NCBI GenBank assembly: GCA_019649035.1
Contig: BMAT01006257.1
Span: 155,289-179,323, forward strand
Length of the DNA: 24,035 nt
Source: Elysia marginata
Taxonomy: Eukaryota > Mollusca > Gastropoda > Plakobranchidae
Reading direction: 5' to 3'
Of the stretch, positions 11,383 to 20,841 are shown piece after piece. The position numbers and the translations under genes are program-made. The first letter of the stretch is position 1; each line of letters begins with the position of its first letter. The notes below the pieces were generated by a model, which made no database searches, was not told the origin of the DNA, and was given only the letters and a program-made list of their open reading frames with translations.

Positions 11383-11670
11383 CTATCAAAGTAAGTAAAG
11401 GTTGTCCCATACTTGACACGAGCGTTGGGGAACAAGGAGCGGGGTCCCTGTTTTTCTAGGCACACGGCATAGTGAGGTAGTTTGCCATTGCTTTCCTCGC
11501 CACCTTTACTTTCGCCGAGTCTTAAGAGACCTAGCTACCCATCAAGTGCTGGGTGGGCACAAAGGGGCAAATAAAATTTAGCCCGGACTGGGGATCGAAC
11601 TCGGGACCTCTCAGATAGCGGTCAACCGCCCTACCGATTGCGCCACTGCTCACCCCCCACTATCAAAGTA
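11383..11670 (-). mobile_element. tRNA-derived SINE with target-site duplications
   Basis: A GC-richer block on the minus strand (body 11394-11659, about 266 bp) is flanked by perfect 11-bp direct repeats CTATCAAAGTA at 11383-11393 and 11660-11670. Its head is tRNA-like, with A and B boxes of the RNA polymerase III promoter. It continues into an unrelated body that contains GGAAAGCAATGGCAAAC, a motif seen in several animal SINE bodies, and ends in a TTTACT-type tail. Together these are the hallmarks of a tRNA-derived SINE inserted by LINE-mediated retrotransposition. The exact duplication and intact promoter boxes suggest a fairly recent insertion. Where the tail ends and the duplication begins is ambiguous by a few bases. 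I cannot name the family. Confidence 0.9.
11591..11645 (-). promoter_or_regulatory. Internal RNA polymerase III A and B boxes of the SINE
   Basis: The A box TGGCGCAATCGG is at 11634-11645 and the B box AGTTCGATCCC at 11591-11601, both read on the minus strand. They match the consensus (TRGYNNANNNG and GGTTCGANTCC) with one or two differences, and their 44-bp start-to-start spacing is tRNA-like. The region does not fold as a complete tRNA with an acceptor stem, so it is a SINE head rather than a tRNA gene. Confidence 0.85.
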
Positions 11671-12112
11671 TACACTATTAAAAGAATTGAATCTGTAATC
11701 TAGTTATTGTTTGAATAAGCAAATGTTTGCATCATCCAGGTTGGAACTATTTTGACTTGATTGTTGGTCGCTTTGCCTAATTTTCTTCCAAAATCTTTTA
11801 TCTTTGTAAAACTGTAAGAGTTATGATATTTACAGCTAATTTACCTAACCCAGTCCCCCAAAAAATACTAAGACTATATATTGTCACGTATTGATAATAA
11901 CATTACTTGTTTTATTTCTTATGATTTTTTAATGATATAATTTTTAACCCTTGTGTAGAGTACATGTAATTTTATCAAACTATTTTGGTATCCAGTAGAT
12001 TATATAAAATTTTTACTTTTGTTAGTCTCATGTTTGGTTTTCATTGCTTTGTACTTTGCTAGTTGATGGAGTGACCCAAAATTTACACGTTTGTGATGTA
12101 AAACTTATTTGA

Positions 12113-12118
12113 AATAAA
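12113..12118 (+). terminator. Distal AATAAA poly(A) signal
   Basis: AATAAA followed by a strong U/GU-rich block (about 12156-12190, CTCTGTGTTTTTGTTG and beyond). This is the best poly(A) context on the plus strand after the large exon, so it is taken as the likely distal end of the GAS2-like transcript. Confidence 0.45.
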
Positions 12119-12140
12119 GTGATGCCCTTGATGATCTTCC

Positions 12141-13030
12141 AAAAACAATACTAAGGCTCTGTGTTTTTGTTGTTTTTTTTTATTTTGTATATGCTAATAT
12201 ATCATTTGTTTAACAAGGAACATTATCGCTGTATTGCAGAGTGTGGCCGACATCTTTATTTCTGTTGGAATTAGTTTGCCAATAATTTAAAATACCTGAG
12301 TATACTTCGATGTTTTTTTTACTTAACCTTTTCACAGCTAGGATTTGTTTTAAATGATTTTATTATGATCTGCCAAGGAAACAAAGGTGATTAGATCTTT
12401 CCACAACACCCCATTCAACCAAAAAAAAAGCAACAACTTACAAACGAATTGTTAAGCTTTGATTATTAAAAACAAAATCAGTTCAACACCCAACTCAAAT
12501 GACACCTGGCTGGAGAGGAAGTGTTTCATGCTTGAGGCATATTATGAGGGCTTTGAGACCCTCTTATGGAACAAACCATAATGGAATCAGAATCATCTTA
12601 CTAACATCCCAGCCTCTTTTTTCTCTGTAATCAATAAGGCTAAAAAGTGAACAGTGTAGCAGTTTAAAAATCTTCATGAAAAATTTCATACAAGCAGTCA
12701 TGATGTTTATCATTTTTTTTTAAACTCAATCCAAGATGTATTTTTTTCTTTCCATCTCACTTAAGTTGAAAAAAAAACAACGCAAATTAGTCAGTTGTCG
12801 CAATTTTCACTTTATAAGGCAAAATTCAACTCACTCAAACTAACAGCGAGACAAATGTTTGGAAGTTCAGAAAAATGAATGGTTTAAAAAATAAGTCTGA
12901 CCATTTAAGTTTGGAACTTGTAACAGGTGAGTTTGGATTAGTTGCAAGACGTGTCAACTTTCTTATTGTTAGCTGACCATCAATTGCTACCCGACCACAA
13001 AAGTTGAAGACAAAAAAAAAACACAACATA
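12141..13030. other. Intergenic gap between convergent genes
   Basis: AT-rich, with several poly-A and poly-T runs and no credible coding frame or known element. It separates the distal plus-strand poly(A) candidate from the minus-strand one, so the two genes are tail to tail about 0.9 kb apart if both sites are used. Confidence 0.4.
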
Positions 13031-13056
13031 AAATGTGTACAATGTTTGATTCCTAT

Positions 13057-13062
13057 TTTATT
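13057..13062 (-). terminator. Minus-strand AATAAA poly(A) signal
   Basis: TTTATT on the plus strand reads AATAAA on the minus. It is followed on that strand by a GU/U-rich stretch at about 13005-13036 (TTATGTTGTG then a T run). It is the best candidate end for the zinc-finger transcript, giving a 3' UTR of about 3.8 kb. Other minus-strand hexamers, for example at 16132-16137, lack such a context. Confidence 0.4.
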
Positions 13063-13988
13063 TTGAAGCTACAAATAAAAGATTTTCTATTGACAGTAAT
13101 TGTACATTATTAACATTTGTACAAGTTTGTTTGCAAGGTTTTTTTTATTGTTTCTCCTTCAAACCATGCAGTTATAAAGTAAACATAAAATACATGATGT
13201 CATATCTTTTTCTTAAAGTCAGAGCTCTTTCGAGAAGCAAAGAGAAGAAAAATTCTTATTGTGCAGTTGACATAGCTAGAAAAAGTAAACCAAAGGAAGA
13301 ACAAAGATACAATTTAAAGCAGCATTTCAAATATTGTATAACCAATCATCTCAACTCTTTAGGCCCAGAGCCCCTGAGCATAAAGTTTACCCTCACCTGT
13401 TATAAACCATCTATAGGAAAGTGAAAACCCGATTCAAAAGATAACTCCTTTGAGCTATTTTTAAACCTTTAGTTTAAGCTTGAATGACAAAAGAATCCCA
13501 GATCGGTATACTGGTCATACGGTATATATGAAAATATGGTGTATCTAAAAATAGAGCAATACAGGTATACTGACCTTATGAGCTAAAAAGGTTTAGTTTA
13601 TTAATAACAAGGGAATAGGAGACAAAAATGAAACTAATGATTGTTTTTCTGAAATTTGTTATTGACCATAGATTTCCTAGACAATTTTTTTTTTTTTTGT
13701 AAATGAAAGATAAGTGTTCTGCTTCAGAAATACAATGAAGCCCTGGCACTGCCTCGCATGTCATAAAGACATTTAGGAGTAATGCAAGTTATTGCATAGG
13801 GTAAAAGATGCTAGTTAAAATGTGAAGCTTGTACGAATGCCATTGTATCATGTCGAGAACATTATATTTCTTTCATGATAAAAAGGAGAAAAAAGAATAA
13901 CATTAAGTTATTTTTGCCATTAAATATACCTAAGGAAGGATGTATACAAAAACAAAATTTACAAAAAGTGTTCTCCTTCCATAAATGC

Positions 13989-13989
13989 N
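13989..13989. other. Ambiguous base (N)
   Basis: One unresolved base in an otherwise fully called sequence; it lies outside any coding exon. Confidence 0.99.
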
Positions 13990-14881
13990 CAATTTAAAGA
14001 AGCTTACTGTTTATAAATGAAACTTCAAAATCCAAGGAACGACTGGCATGAGTTACACAAATTGTGTCTTTACGTCAACTTTCACTATGCAAATTCTTAG
14101 CATGTTAGTTCACTAGATAAATTGTTTTCTGTAAATGTAATCAAGATATATATGCTTATAATTTTTTCCTCAATCAGTACTGTCAAATACAGCATGTTTG
14201 TAGCAATATCTCAAAATTATTCTACTTGCAGAATATAAGAAATAGTTTTAGGTTCAATATATAAATAAAAAAATTTTGACCCATGAACATCCACTAAACT
14301 TTAAAACTTAACCAAACCGTTCGACTTTCGACTTATTTAGACAGAATGCAAGACATTTAAAACTTAAAGAAGGGTCCTCAAGGGTGGTAGCAAACCATAC
14401 TAGTACATATCTATTTGTTTTCTTAACATACATCTAATTTTGTTCAATAAGAGCTGAAAAAACCTAAAATCTCATAGTAAAAACCAGTTCCAATCATCAT
14501 GGGTCATCTTTGAAAGTAAAAATTAAAGATAATATTTTTCATGATGATGTCTGAAATGGATACTTTCATAAAACTTGTACTATAAACTAATACATGTAGC
14601 TATAGAATCTAAGTTTGTCTTTCGATAACTAGTAAGTAGGATAAACAGAAATCTAAAAATATGGCAAGGCATGATAAAAATTATATAGACAGTTCAATTT
14701 ATACTGCAGAATATATTGATAAAACAGAAATTTCTAGAAAGCTTTTTAAAAATTTATTTTTGTGATCAATATAATCACAATTAAACTGTAAGCTTTTAAA
14801 GCTAAATTTATTTTATGCTGCATGATCATCCAACAAACAGAGATTCTAAGTGTGATGTCTTAGGCAACAGTGAAGCTTGAT

Positions 14882-15424
14882 TTAACTCAATGACTACCAG
14901 GCCCCTATGCGGAAATAACTCTGGGTACACTTTGCTAGGAGATTGATTAGTACTGTTTATCTTTTGTGGGTTTTTTTGTTGTTGTAAAGAGTGTATTTAG
15001 GCCAAAAAATGCTTCCAAAAAATCTTCTTAGTGAACCCCACCTAGGTATTCAAAATCTTGGTAAAGTAATAAGGTACATCTGAGTCTGAGTCATCAATAA
15101 CCTCAGAAGAATAATTACTTTCCACCGCAACTAGATAGATTTGCTCAGTCAACAGCCTCAGTCACATTGGATTCACTGAACAAGAGTGCTGAGCAGGATG
15201 AAGTGGCTGCAGTAAAAAATTGTTTTTCAGCCCAAGAGAGCTCACCCCACTATGAAATGAAAGTAAATTGGGTAGACTAACTTACAGAAACTACTGGAAT
15301 CACACTGTTGCTTTATTTACGATGTGGGGTGGATAATGTACAAATCTCACATGTGCGACAAGAGTAGGCTAGTGATATAGCACAAAATATTACATGCCTG
15401 CGCTGAAAGTAGTCAGTGAGTTAC
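14882..15424. mobile_element. Putative TTAA-flanked DNA transposon remnant (piggyBac-like MITE)
   Basis: The left end is TTAA (14882-14885) followed by CTCAATGACTAC (14886-14897). The right end, read on the opposite strand, is CTCACTGACTAC (15409-15420), and beyond it lies TTAC (15421-15424), one base from TTAA. The termini are therefore 12-bp inverted repeats with one mismatch, bordered by TTAA-type sites as in the piggyBac superfamily. The 0.5-kb interior is GC-richer than its surroundings and contains short acidic, Ser-rich frames on both strands (plus 15073-15114 and 15101-15280; minus roughly 15134 down to the stop at 15042-15044). They could be vestiges of a transposase N-terminus. No catalytic region is present. 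The superfamily is tentative. Confidence 0.42.
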
Positions 15425-16846
15425 TAGTTTTTACAATTCAATTTGGTAACACCTATTCCTTAGCTTAAATATCAATGCAACAGATGCTTTAAGGAAGTCT
15501 TTAAGCTTTTAAATAACCTCCAAGTATCATCTTAAATGAAGAGACAGTTATTATTTACTTTTACAAAGCATGTCGCATCAATATTTCAAAGAGACATAGA
15601 AATATGTCAAACACACCCTTTTCATAACATTAACAACAATATGATAAACATTACAATAATCATTCCTATGTCAACAAATATTAGAGCACATAATATGTCT
15701 TTATACATTTTAAAAATATTTTTGTTTCTTTTGATACAGATCAACTGATGCAGGTTACTTATACCGCACAGTCTTAAACAATTAAAACAAAAATCACAGA
15801 TTCCGTGTTAACAAAGATAAAATCAATAACAGACTCGACTTTTACAAAGCAAAAGGAGCAAACCATGACTTTTTTACAGGTAACATCCACTGTCCCAAAA
15901 ATCAAGCCTTCACATGTTTTACTTGCAGCATATTCTTATTGAACAAGAAATTATTTGGAAACAGTTTATATAAATCTCAAACACGGAGCTTTTTACAGAC
16001 CAAAATGTTTATCTTCATGCTTTGACTGCACTTTTGTGGTACTCCAAAAAAACCTGTCAAAAGACACATGTTGTTGTTTCAAATATAGAGGCCTATGAAG
16101 TGAAATTATTCTTTCTCTCTTCATATCATAATTTATTTATAAACATAAACTCCAACTATTTATAAGTACACTGAAATAGTTTTATGACATAGATAAAATT
16201 TTGCGTTAAAATGATCCAACCACTTCATGAAAAAATTTGACACCTAAACTTTAAATGCGATTTTTCTATTATTTATATTCTTACATAAAAGGACTATCTT
16301 GTAAACCATTTGAGATATTGACTCAAACAAGAAAACCCAGGAAATATTGGAAACATCACTTTAATGCATAAAATTTGACTTATACCAAGGATTTTCCTGG
16401 AGCGCCACACATTTTGCTTAAGTCAGCAACAAAAATGTAAAAAACCATTACACTAATTTCACAACGCGTTCTCATGTGTTAATGGCTTTGCATCATTGAA
16501 AAGCAATTGTACATGAAATACGATTAGTGTGCATTAAAAAACACAAAAAAAGGACAAAGCTGTCCAAACAACGTGAAGTGCTCATTTGGAGAATTAAAAC
16601 TTACCTTTTTGGCTGAGGTACCATCCTAATTTCTTGAGGATGCTAATACCAAGAGAGTTAAAAGGCGGAGTTAATTTACAAGCGGCAAATAAAGGGAAAA
16701 AAACAATTCACATTACTTTATCGGTTGAAAGACAAAACTTAAGGAAAGGTTGTGAAAGAAATTGAAGTGCTGCTTCAAAAGATATACAAAGTTTCAGAGG
16801 AAGGGATAGAAGCAGTGAGAATAAGACAGTACAATAATGTAGAGCA

Positions 16847-18028
16847 TCAGTTGGGCATGTTGGGGAAGACTGGCATGGGCCTGGCCACCATGTTCTGTCC
16901 TGCAGCAGCCATGGGAATTCCCACTCTCTGACTGAGCAGACCTGGCACTCCAGGGGAAGGTGAAAGCGGTGACGCCCATGTGCTCATGGCTTGCTGCAGC
17001 ACCGCCCCCTGCTGGTGGGGATGAACTAATGGTGTGAAGTGGCCTGGAGGAGAGATAACTCCACTAATACCTGCCACAGCGACTGCTTGCCCCCCAGCGG
17101 TACCCACAGTGGCCTGACCGGCTCCGAGTGACTTCCACTCCAGAGGAAGCTGTTGCGATGTGGCTATTATTGTAGGCTGGAGAGTTGCATTAGTGCTGTT
17201 GTTATTATTCTGAATATTGTTGTTGTTCTGGATGATGGTGGTTGATGTAGCAGGGTTGGCATTGGCAGAGCTTGTGGTTGCATACACCACACCAGCAGGG
17301 ACTACAGCAACAGCGGTACCTCCGCCACCACGTACAGCTGCTTGAGAAGCCTTGATTGCTTGCTGCTGCTGATGTTGCTGTTGGGGTGCAGAAGTTGCAT
17401 TACTGTTGCTGAAATTCCCACCTCCTCCAGCAGACACTGCTACAGAAGAGACATTGCTTGTGTTGCTATTAGAGATGATTGTATTGCTTGCACCGATATT
17501 CTGATCCAGCCCCTGGTGACGCAGCATATGGTTTGCCATCATGTACTCAAGCTTGGTGCGATACACACACTGGGAATAAGGACATTCTAGTTCTTTTGCA
17601 GCAACAACCACAGCTGCCCCTGGACTACTCCCACCATCCAGACTGCTGGCATTGCTCATTTTCCTTTTTCTGCTTGGAGCTCCAGACCCAGGTGGCTTGC
17701 AGGTACAGTCCACAGGCCCACACTTCTGGCAGCCCTCGCCTTTTTGGTAATGCTTTACTCTGTGAGCCCTCAAATTGTGCCTGTCAGATGTACTGTAGCC
17801 GCACAGATCACAAGAAAATGGTTTCAACCCAAGGTGCTTCACCATGTGCTCCTTGAGATTCTTCTTCCAAGCTGTGGAGAAGCCGCACACTCGACAGACA
17901 TAGCACTTGTCATTGGTGTGAATGCGCATGTGCTTCTCCAGGTCACTGGAGGACTCTGTCCGGTAGTGGTCACAAAATTCACACGCATACTTTTTGCGAG
18001 GGCAGCCGCTGCACTTGTGCACCAATAC
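16847..18028 (-). CDS. Last exon of C2H2 zinc-finger protein (fingers 3-7, Q/N-rich tail)
   Basis: The acceptor TATCAATAG|GTA lies at 18029-18030, and the exon reads 393 codons to TGA at 16847-16849. It first completes finger 3 (H220-x4-C225 of the joined 609-residue partial protein). It then encodes finger 4 (C232, C235, H249, H253), finger 5 (C261, C264, H277, H281) and finger 6 (C289, C292, H305, H309). A Cys cluster (316-326) and a basic SRKRK stretch (about 335) follow, then finger 7 with an unusual C-x4-C start (C365, C370, H383, H387). The remaining 220 residues are low complexity, rich in Gln, Asn, Ser, Gly and Ala, as in activation or condensation regions. The protein is most likely a nuclear DNA-binding regulator. 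I do not recognise a specific orthologue. Splice phases match all upstream exons. Confidence 0.93.
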   Translation of the reverse strand, partial: VLVHKCSGCPRKKYACEFCDHYRTESSSDLEKHMRIHTNDKCYVCRVCGFSTAWKKNLKEHMVKHLGLKPFSCDLCGYSTSDRHNLRAHRVKHYQKGEGCQKCGPVDCTCKPPGSGAPSRKRKMSNASSLDGGSSPGAAVVVAAKELECPYSQCVYRTKLEYMMANHMLRHQGLDQNIGASNTIISNSNTSNVSSVAVSAGGGGNFSNSNATSAPQQQHQQQQAIKASQAAVRGGGGTAVAVVPAGVVYATTSSANANPATSTTIIQNNNNIQNNNNSTNATLQPTIIATSQQLPLEWKSLGAGQATVGTAGGQAVAVAGISGVISPPGHFTPLVHPHQQGAVLQQAMSTWASPLSPSPGVPGLLSQRVGIPMAAAGQNMVARPMPVFPNMPN

Positions 18029-18339
18029 CTATTGATAAAATTTTAAAAAAACTAGATTAAAAAACTAATTGGACTTTTTAAACGCTTGAACTCTTCACCA
18101 CCATAGGTGCCAAATTCAAACAAAATAAATAAACCATACCTAAGTAAAATCTAACCTGCTGAGTTAGAAAAGCCACACACCTAAAGTTACCTGCAACAGA
18201 AATCATGTAAAACTTAAGTTATAGTACAAGCAGAGCTTTTTTTCCCCTAAAATTTTAATTTAGAGTAAACATACACCACAATCCAAAGAGTCACCTCACT
18301 CATTTGTTCCTAAAATCAGTCCTAACAATCACCACTCAC
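18029..18339 (-). other. Intron between finger-3 halves
   Basis: Begins ATG|GTGAGT and ends ATCAATAG; phase 0. It splits finger 3 between its second Cys and its first His. Nothing else is visible in it. Confidence 0.85.
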
Positions 18340-18414
18340 CATCTCCTCCGTTTGAAACTTTAGTCCACAAATATGACAGGGGTGAGGTCTCTCCACCATC
18401 TTGCAAACATAGAC
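18340..18414 (-). CDS. Zinc-finger exon joining fingers 2 and 3 (75 bp)
   Basis: Acceptor TTTGTTCAG|GTC and donor ATG|GTGAGT bound exactly 25 codons in phase 0-0. The exon starts VYVC, whose Cys (C195) supplies the fourth ligand of finger 2. It then has a linker and ends with the CHIC pair (C204, C207) and the start of the helix of finger 3, which is completed by the next exon. Both fingers are therefore of C2HC type (H-x4-C). Because the exon is in phase on both sides it can be skipped without a frameshift; the consequence is described under findings. I identified it from the splice sites and finger spacing. Confidence 0.88.
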
Positions 18415-19545
18415 CTGAACAAAGTAAAAAAAAGAATTTTTTTCATGTATTCTCATGATATGAACTAAAATGATGTAACTTGTAAATTCACTCCATATTT
18501 TAAGTTTGGCACTAAATAAGACAATGGCGGGAAGCACTTAAATTATATTTTTTTTTAACTGAGGGTAAGTTTTAATCAATGTTATTTTACAATATGTGTA
18601 AACTCTGCAAGCATCACTCTTATCTCAAAAATTGGTTAACGGCACAATTTACACATTCACAAGGCTGTTAAAAGGTCACAAGTCTCTTTCTTTCTCATGT
18701 GCCTACCCTCTTTGCTACAGACAATAGGAATCATCGCTAGCCATTGCTCTCGGTGGCAAATATGTTTGTTGCTGGGATATTCTTTCCAAATTATATAAAT
18801 TGTTTTTTTTTTCTAAAAAGTAGATTTTGTGAGTTGTCCTCCTCTACTTTAGCACCACAGGTTTTGTTAAACACATAATAATAGAAATGGTTCTGGCATC
18901 CCAAAAACTTTTTGACAGCACTCCATAACTTTTGGGGATGGACGATTTTTTCTTGCAAAAAAAAAAAATTCTTGTACCACAACTACAGCTAAAATTGTGG
19001 TAAAACAAATTTTATGTCCTTTAATAAGACAGTGGGTAGGTCGAAGAGGTCAGGCGGTAGGCTAGTCTATTTTTTGCAGACAAACTACGGCTTTTGAATA
19101 ACCCAACAATTCTCCTTTTCAATAATTGAAATCAATGCCAAAAAGGTATTGACATTGTGCACTCCAGTTTGAATATTTTGAAAACCTTAGGAACAGAATT
19201 CAAATTAGAAATTTCAGCATACATTGCAATATACTTTTATATAGCTTTTTTACTTAAATCTGGGGTGCATCTCAAATTATCTGAAAATAACTGAAAATGT
19301 TGGCGCTCTGTTCACAAGTAAATAAACTTACACATACAAAATATGTAATTTAGGGGCTCTGATTTGTCTTTGTTGATAGGATCAATCTTGATTAAATTTA
19401 AATGTTCATGCAAATTGTCAGGCTTAAAAAACAGAAAAAACGGAAAATAACTAAAAATAGCATCCCTGTGAAGTATTCAAATTACTCAAGATTGAATTTT
19501 ATGGACTCAATTCTGGTATTGGTGTAAACATTCAGTTTAACTCAC
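18415..19545 (-). other. Intron splitting finger 2
   Basis: Starts CAG|GTGAG at 19545 and ends TTGTTCAG at 18415; phase 0. AT-rich, with no recognisable element, only poly-A and poly-T runs. Confidence 0.85.
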
Positions 19546-19712
19546 CTGATGGTAAATGAGACCAGCCTCTGAAGTCTGAGTTCTGCCACAAGCCCGACAT
19601 CGCAACGGATGGTTGGTGTCTGAATTATGAACCGCTTTATGATGGGCAAGAAGATCAGTGAAGCGAGCGAAAACCGCCTGGCACAGCGAGCACATGGAGC
19701 TGCGCAACAGAT
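19546..19712 (-). CDS. Zinc-finger exon with finger 1 and first part of finger 2
   Basis: Acceptor AAATTCCCAG|AT and donor CATCAG|GTGAG define 167 bp, entered in phase 1 and left in phase 0. Finger 1 is C143-SL-C146-x12-H159-x4-H164. Finger 2 begins C174-RA-C177 and reaches H190, the second-last codon of the exon, so its fourth ligand is encoded in the next exon. Helix residues are FARFTDLLAHH and TSEAGLIYHQ. The exon is GC-richer than the introns around it. Confidence 0.9.
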
Positions 19713-20712
19713 CTGGGAATTTAAGAAAACAAAAGACCATAGATGAATGAAATGAAAATCCAAAGGGCAAGAAACAGAATACAACTCTGAAGATCAACCA
19801 TTCAGGCCAAGCCAATTTTTGTGGGTTTGAGCTATATTCATTAAACAAGTTTTTTTATTACAATTTTTATGTCTAAGGCCAAAAGACCACTTCTTTTTTA
19901 ATTGTAAATTAATGTACCAGCGCTTTTTCTCAATTTTGATCAAGTAATGTTTACAGAATTGGTCCATGGCATAGTTAACATTTGGCCAAAGTCCGATTTA
20001 GGCCACATGGTTAGCCCTCTGACGATTTAATATTCAAGTCAATCAGTCATATTGCAGGGACATAGCTAAATGATTGTATTTGAAAAAAATATAGCTTTGT
20101 TAGGCATGGTGATAAAATAACTGTTAAGATATCACATACTTTAAGCATTTTGCTAAACTTCAACTTGCTTAATATGACTTGGGGCTTTGAAAAACTGTCC
20201 ATTTATGTACTGTCAATTACAAAGTTTTAATTCCAACAAAAATCATGAAATCATAGCAATAGCACTTAATTCTTGTTCCAACTTTAAATCAGCAAGTCAA
20301 TGTACACCAAAACACCCTTTGCCTCCTTTTCAAAAAAAGGAATTAAAAAAAACCCTCTTATCATTGTATGACTTTTGTCTTAAGAAGTATTGAAAAAATA
20401 CTTTTTACACGCTTTTTACACACAAGTTTCATGAACTGATATTATGATCACAAGTCTTTATAATCTTATGAACAATAAACAACTTATCAAAATATAAGTC
20501 CTCAATACACTCTCATTATTTAACTTACTATTTTACTCTTCAAATTTCGATAACTACATTTGTTAAATACGCCATGAGGAAAAAATGCTCGATAAGATTA
20601 TCTATTAACACATTATAATATGGTGTACAATAAATCCAAACAAACCATGAGAAATCAACTCATTCTTTTTCTCTGTACTGACTTTCCCCAATAACACAGA
20701 GATGAACTTTAC
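19713..20712 (-). other. Intron
   Basis: Starts GAAG|GTAAAG at 20712 and ends TTCCCAG at 19713; phase 1. AT-rich, with nothing else recognisable. Confidence 0.85.
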
Positions 20713-20841
20713 CTTCTGAAATTGGAATAGATGGCGGCCCTTGCTGCATCATTTTATTCTTTTTGGACTTTTTCTTTTTCTTCTTTGGCTGAAAACTGCC
20801 TGCATTAGGTAGAGGCACCATTGATGGTGGACCCATGTTGC
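20713..20841 (-). CDS. Exon with lysine-rich nuclear localisation stretch
   Basis: Acceptor TTTAAACAG|GC and donor GAAG|GTAAAG give 129 bp, phase 1 on both sides, so it can be skipped in frame. The product is Pro/Met-rich, with a very basic core (PKKKKKKSKKNK, about residues 110-121 of the partial protein) that fits a nuclear localisation signal. There is no folded domain. Confidence 0.85.

Larger units (their letters stand above)
6298..12140 (+). other. Non-coding, probable long 3' UTR of the GAS2-like gene
   Basis: No credible exon appears on either strand after the TGA; frames here are short and AT-driven. Several AATAAA hexamers are present: 6898, 9242, 9511, 9532, 9796, 10763, 11061 and 12113. 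The last has the best GU-rich downstream context, so the transcript could use one or several ends. Three UGUANAUA Pumilio-type sites occur at 7333, 9961 and 10124, which is close to what chance allows in AT-rich DNA. A five-copy AAC run lies at 9108-9122. An (ATT)n tract and a SINE are listed separately. Without transcript data the extent of the UTR is inference; the distal part could be intergenic. Confidence 0.45.
13063..16846 (-). other. Probable 3' UTR of the zinc-finger gene
   Basis: AT-rich sequence downstream of the zinc-finger stop codon, with no credible exon. A GC-richer island at 14882-15424 is described separately as a transposon remnant. GGTATACTG occurs twice, near 13505 and 13566. 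Base 13989 is an N. Whether transcription runs the whole way to the signal at 13057 is inference. Confidence 0.4.

Noticed and set aside
11591..11659. A genuine tRNA gene
   Set aside because: Pol III boxes are present, but there is no complementary acceptor stem. The block continues into a SINE body flanked by target duplications.
13131..13424. Plus-strand frame of 97 codons near the minus-strand poly(A) signal
   Set aside because: No initiation context, domain or splice signals; lies in AT-rich non-coding DNA.
17342..18046. Plus-strand frames opposite the zinc-finger exon
   Set aside because: Antisense shadows of the minus-strand zinc-finger coding sequence, where the Cys/His spacing is exact.
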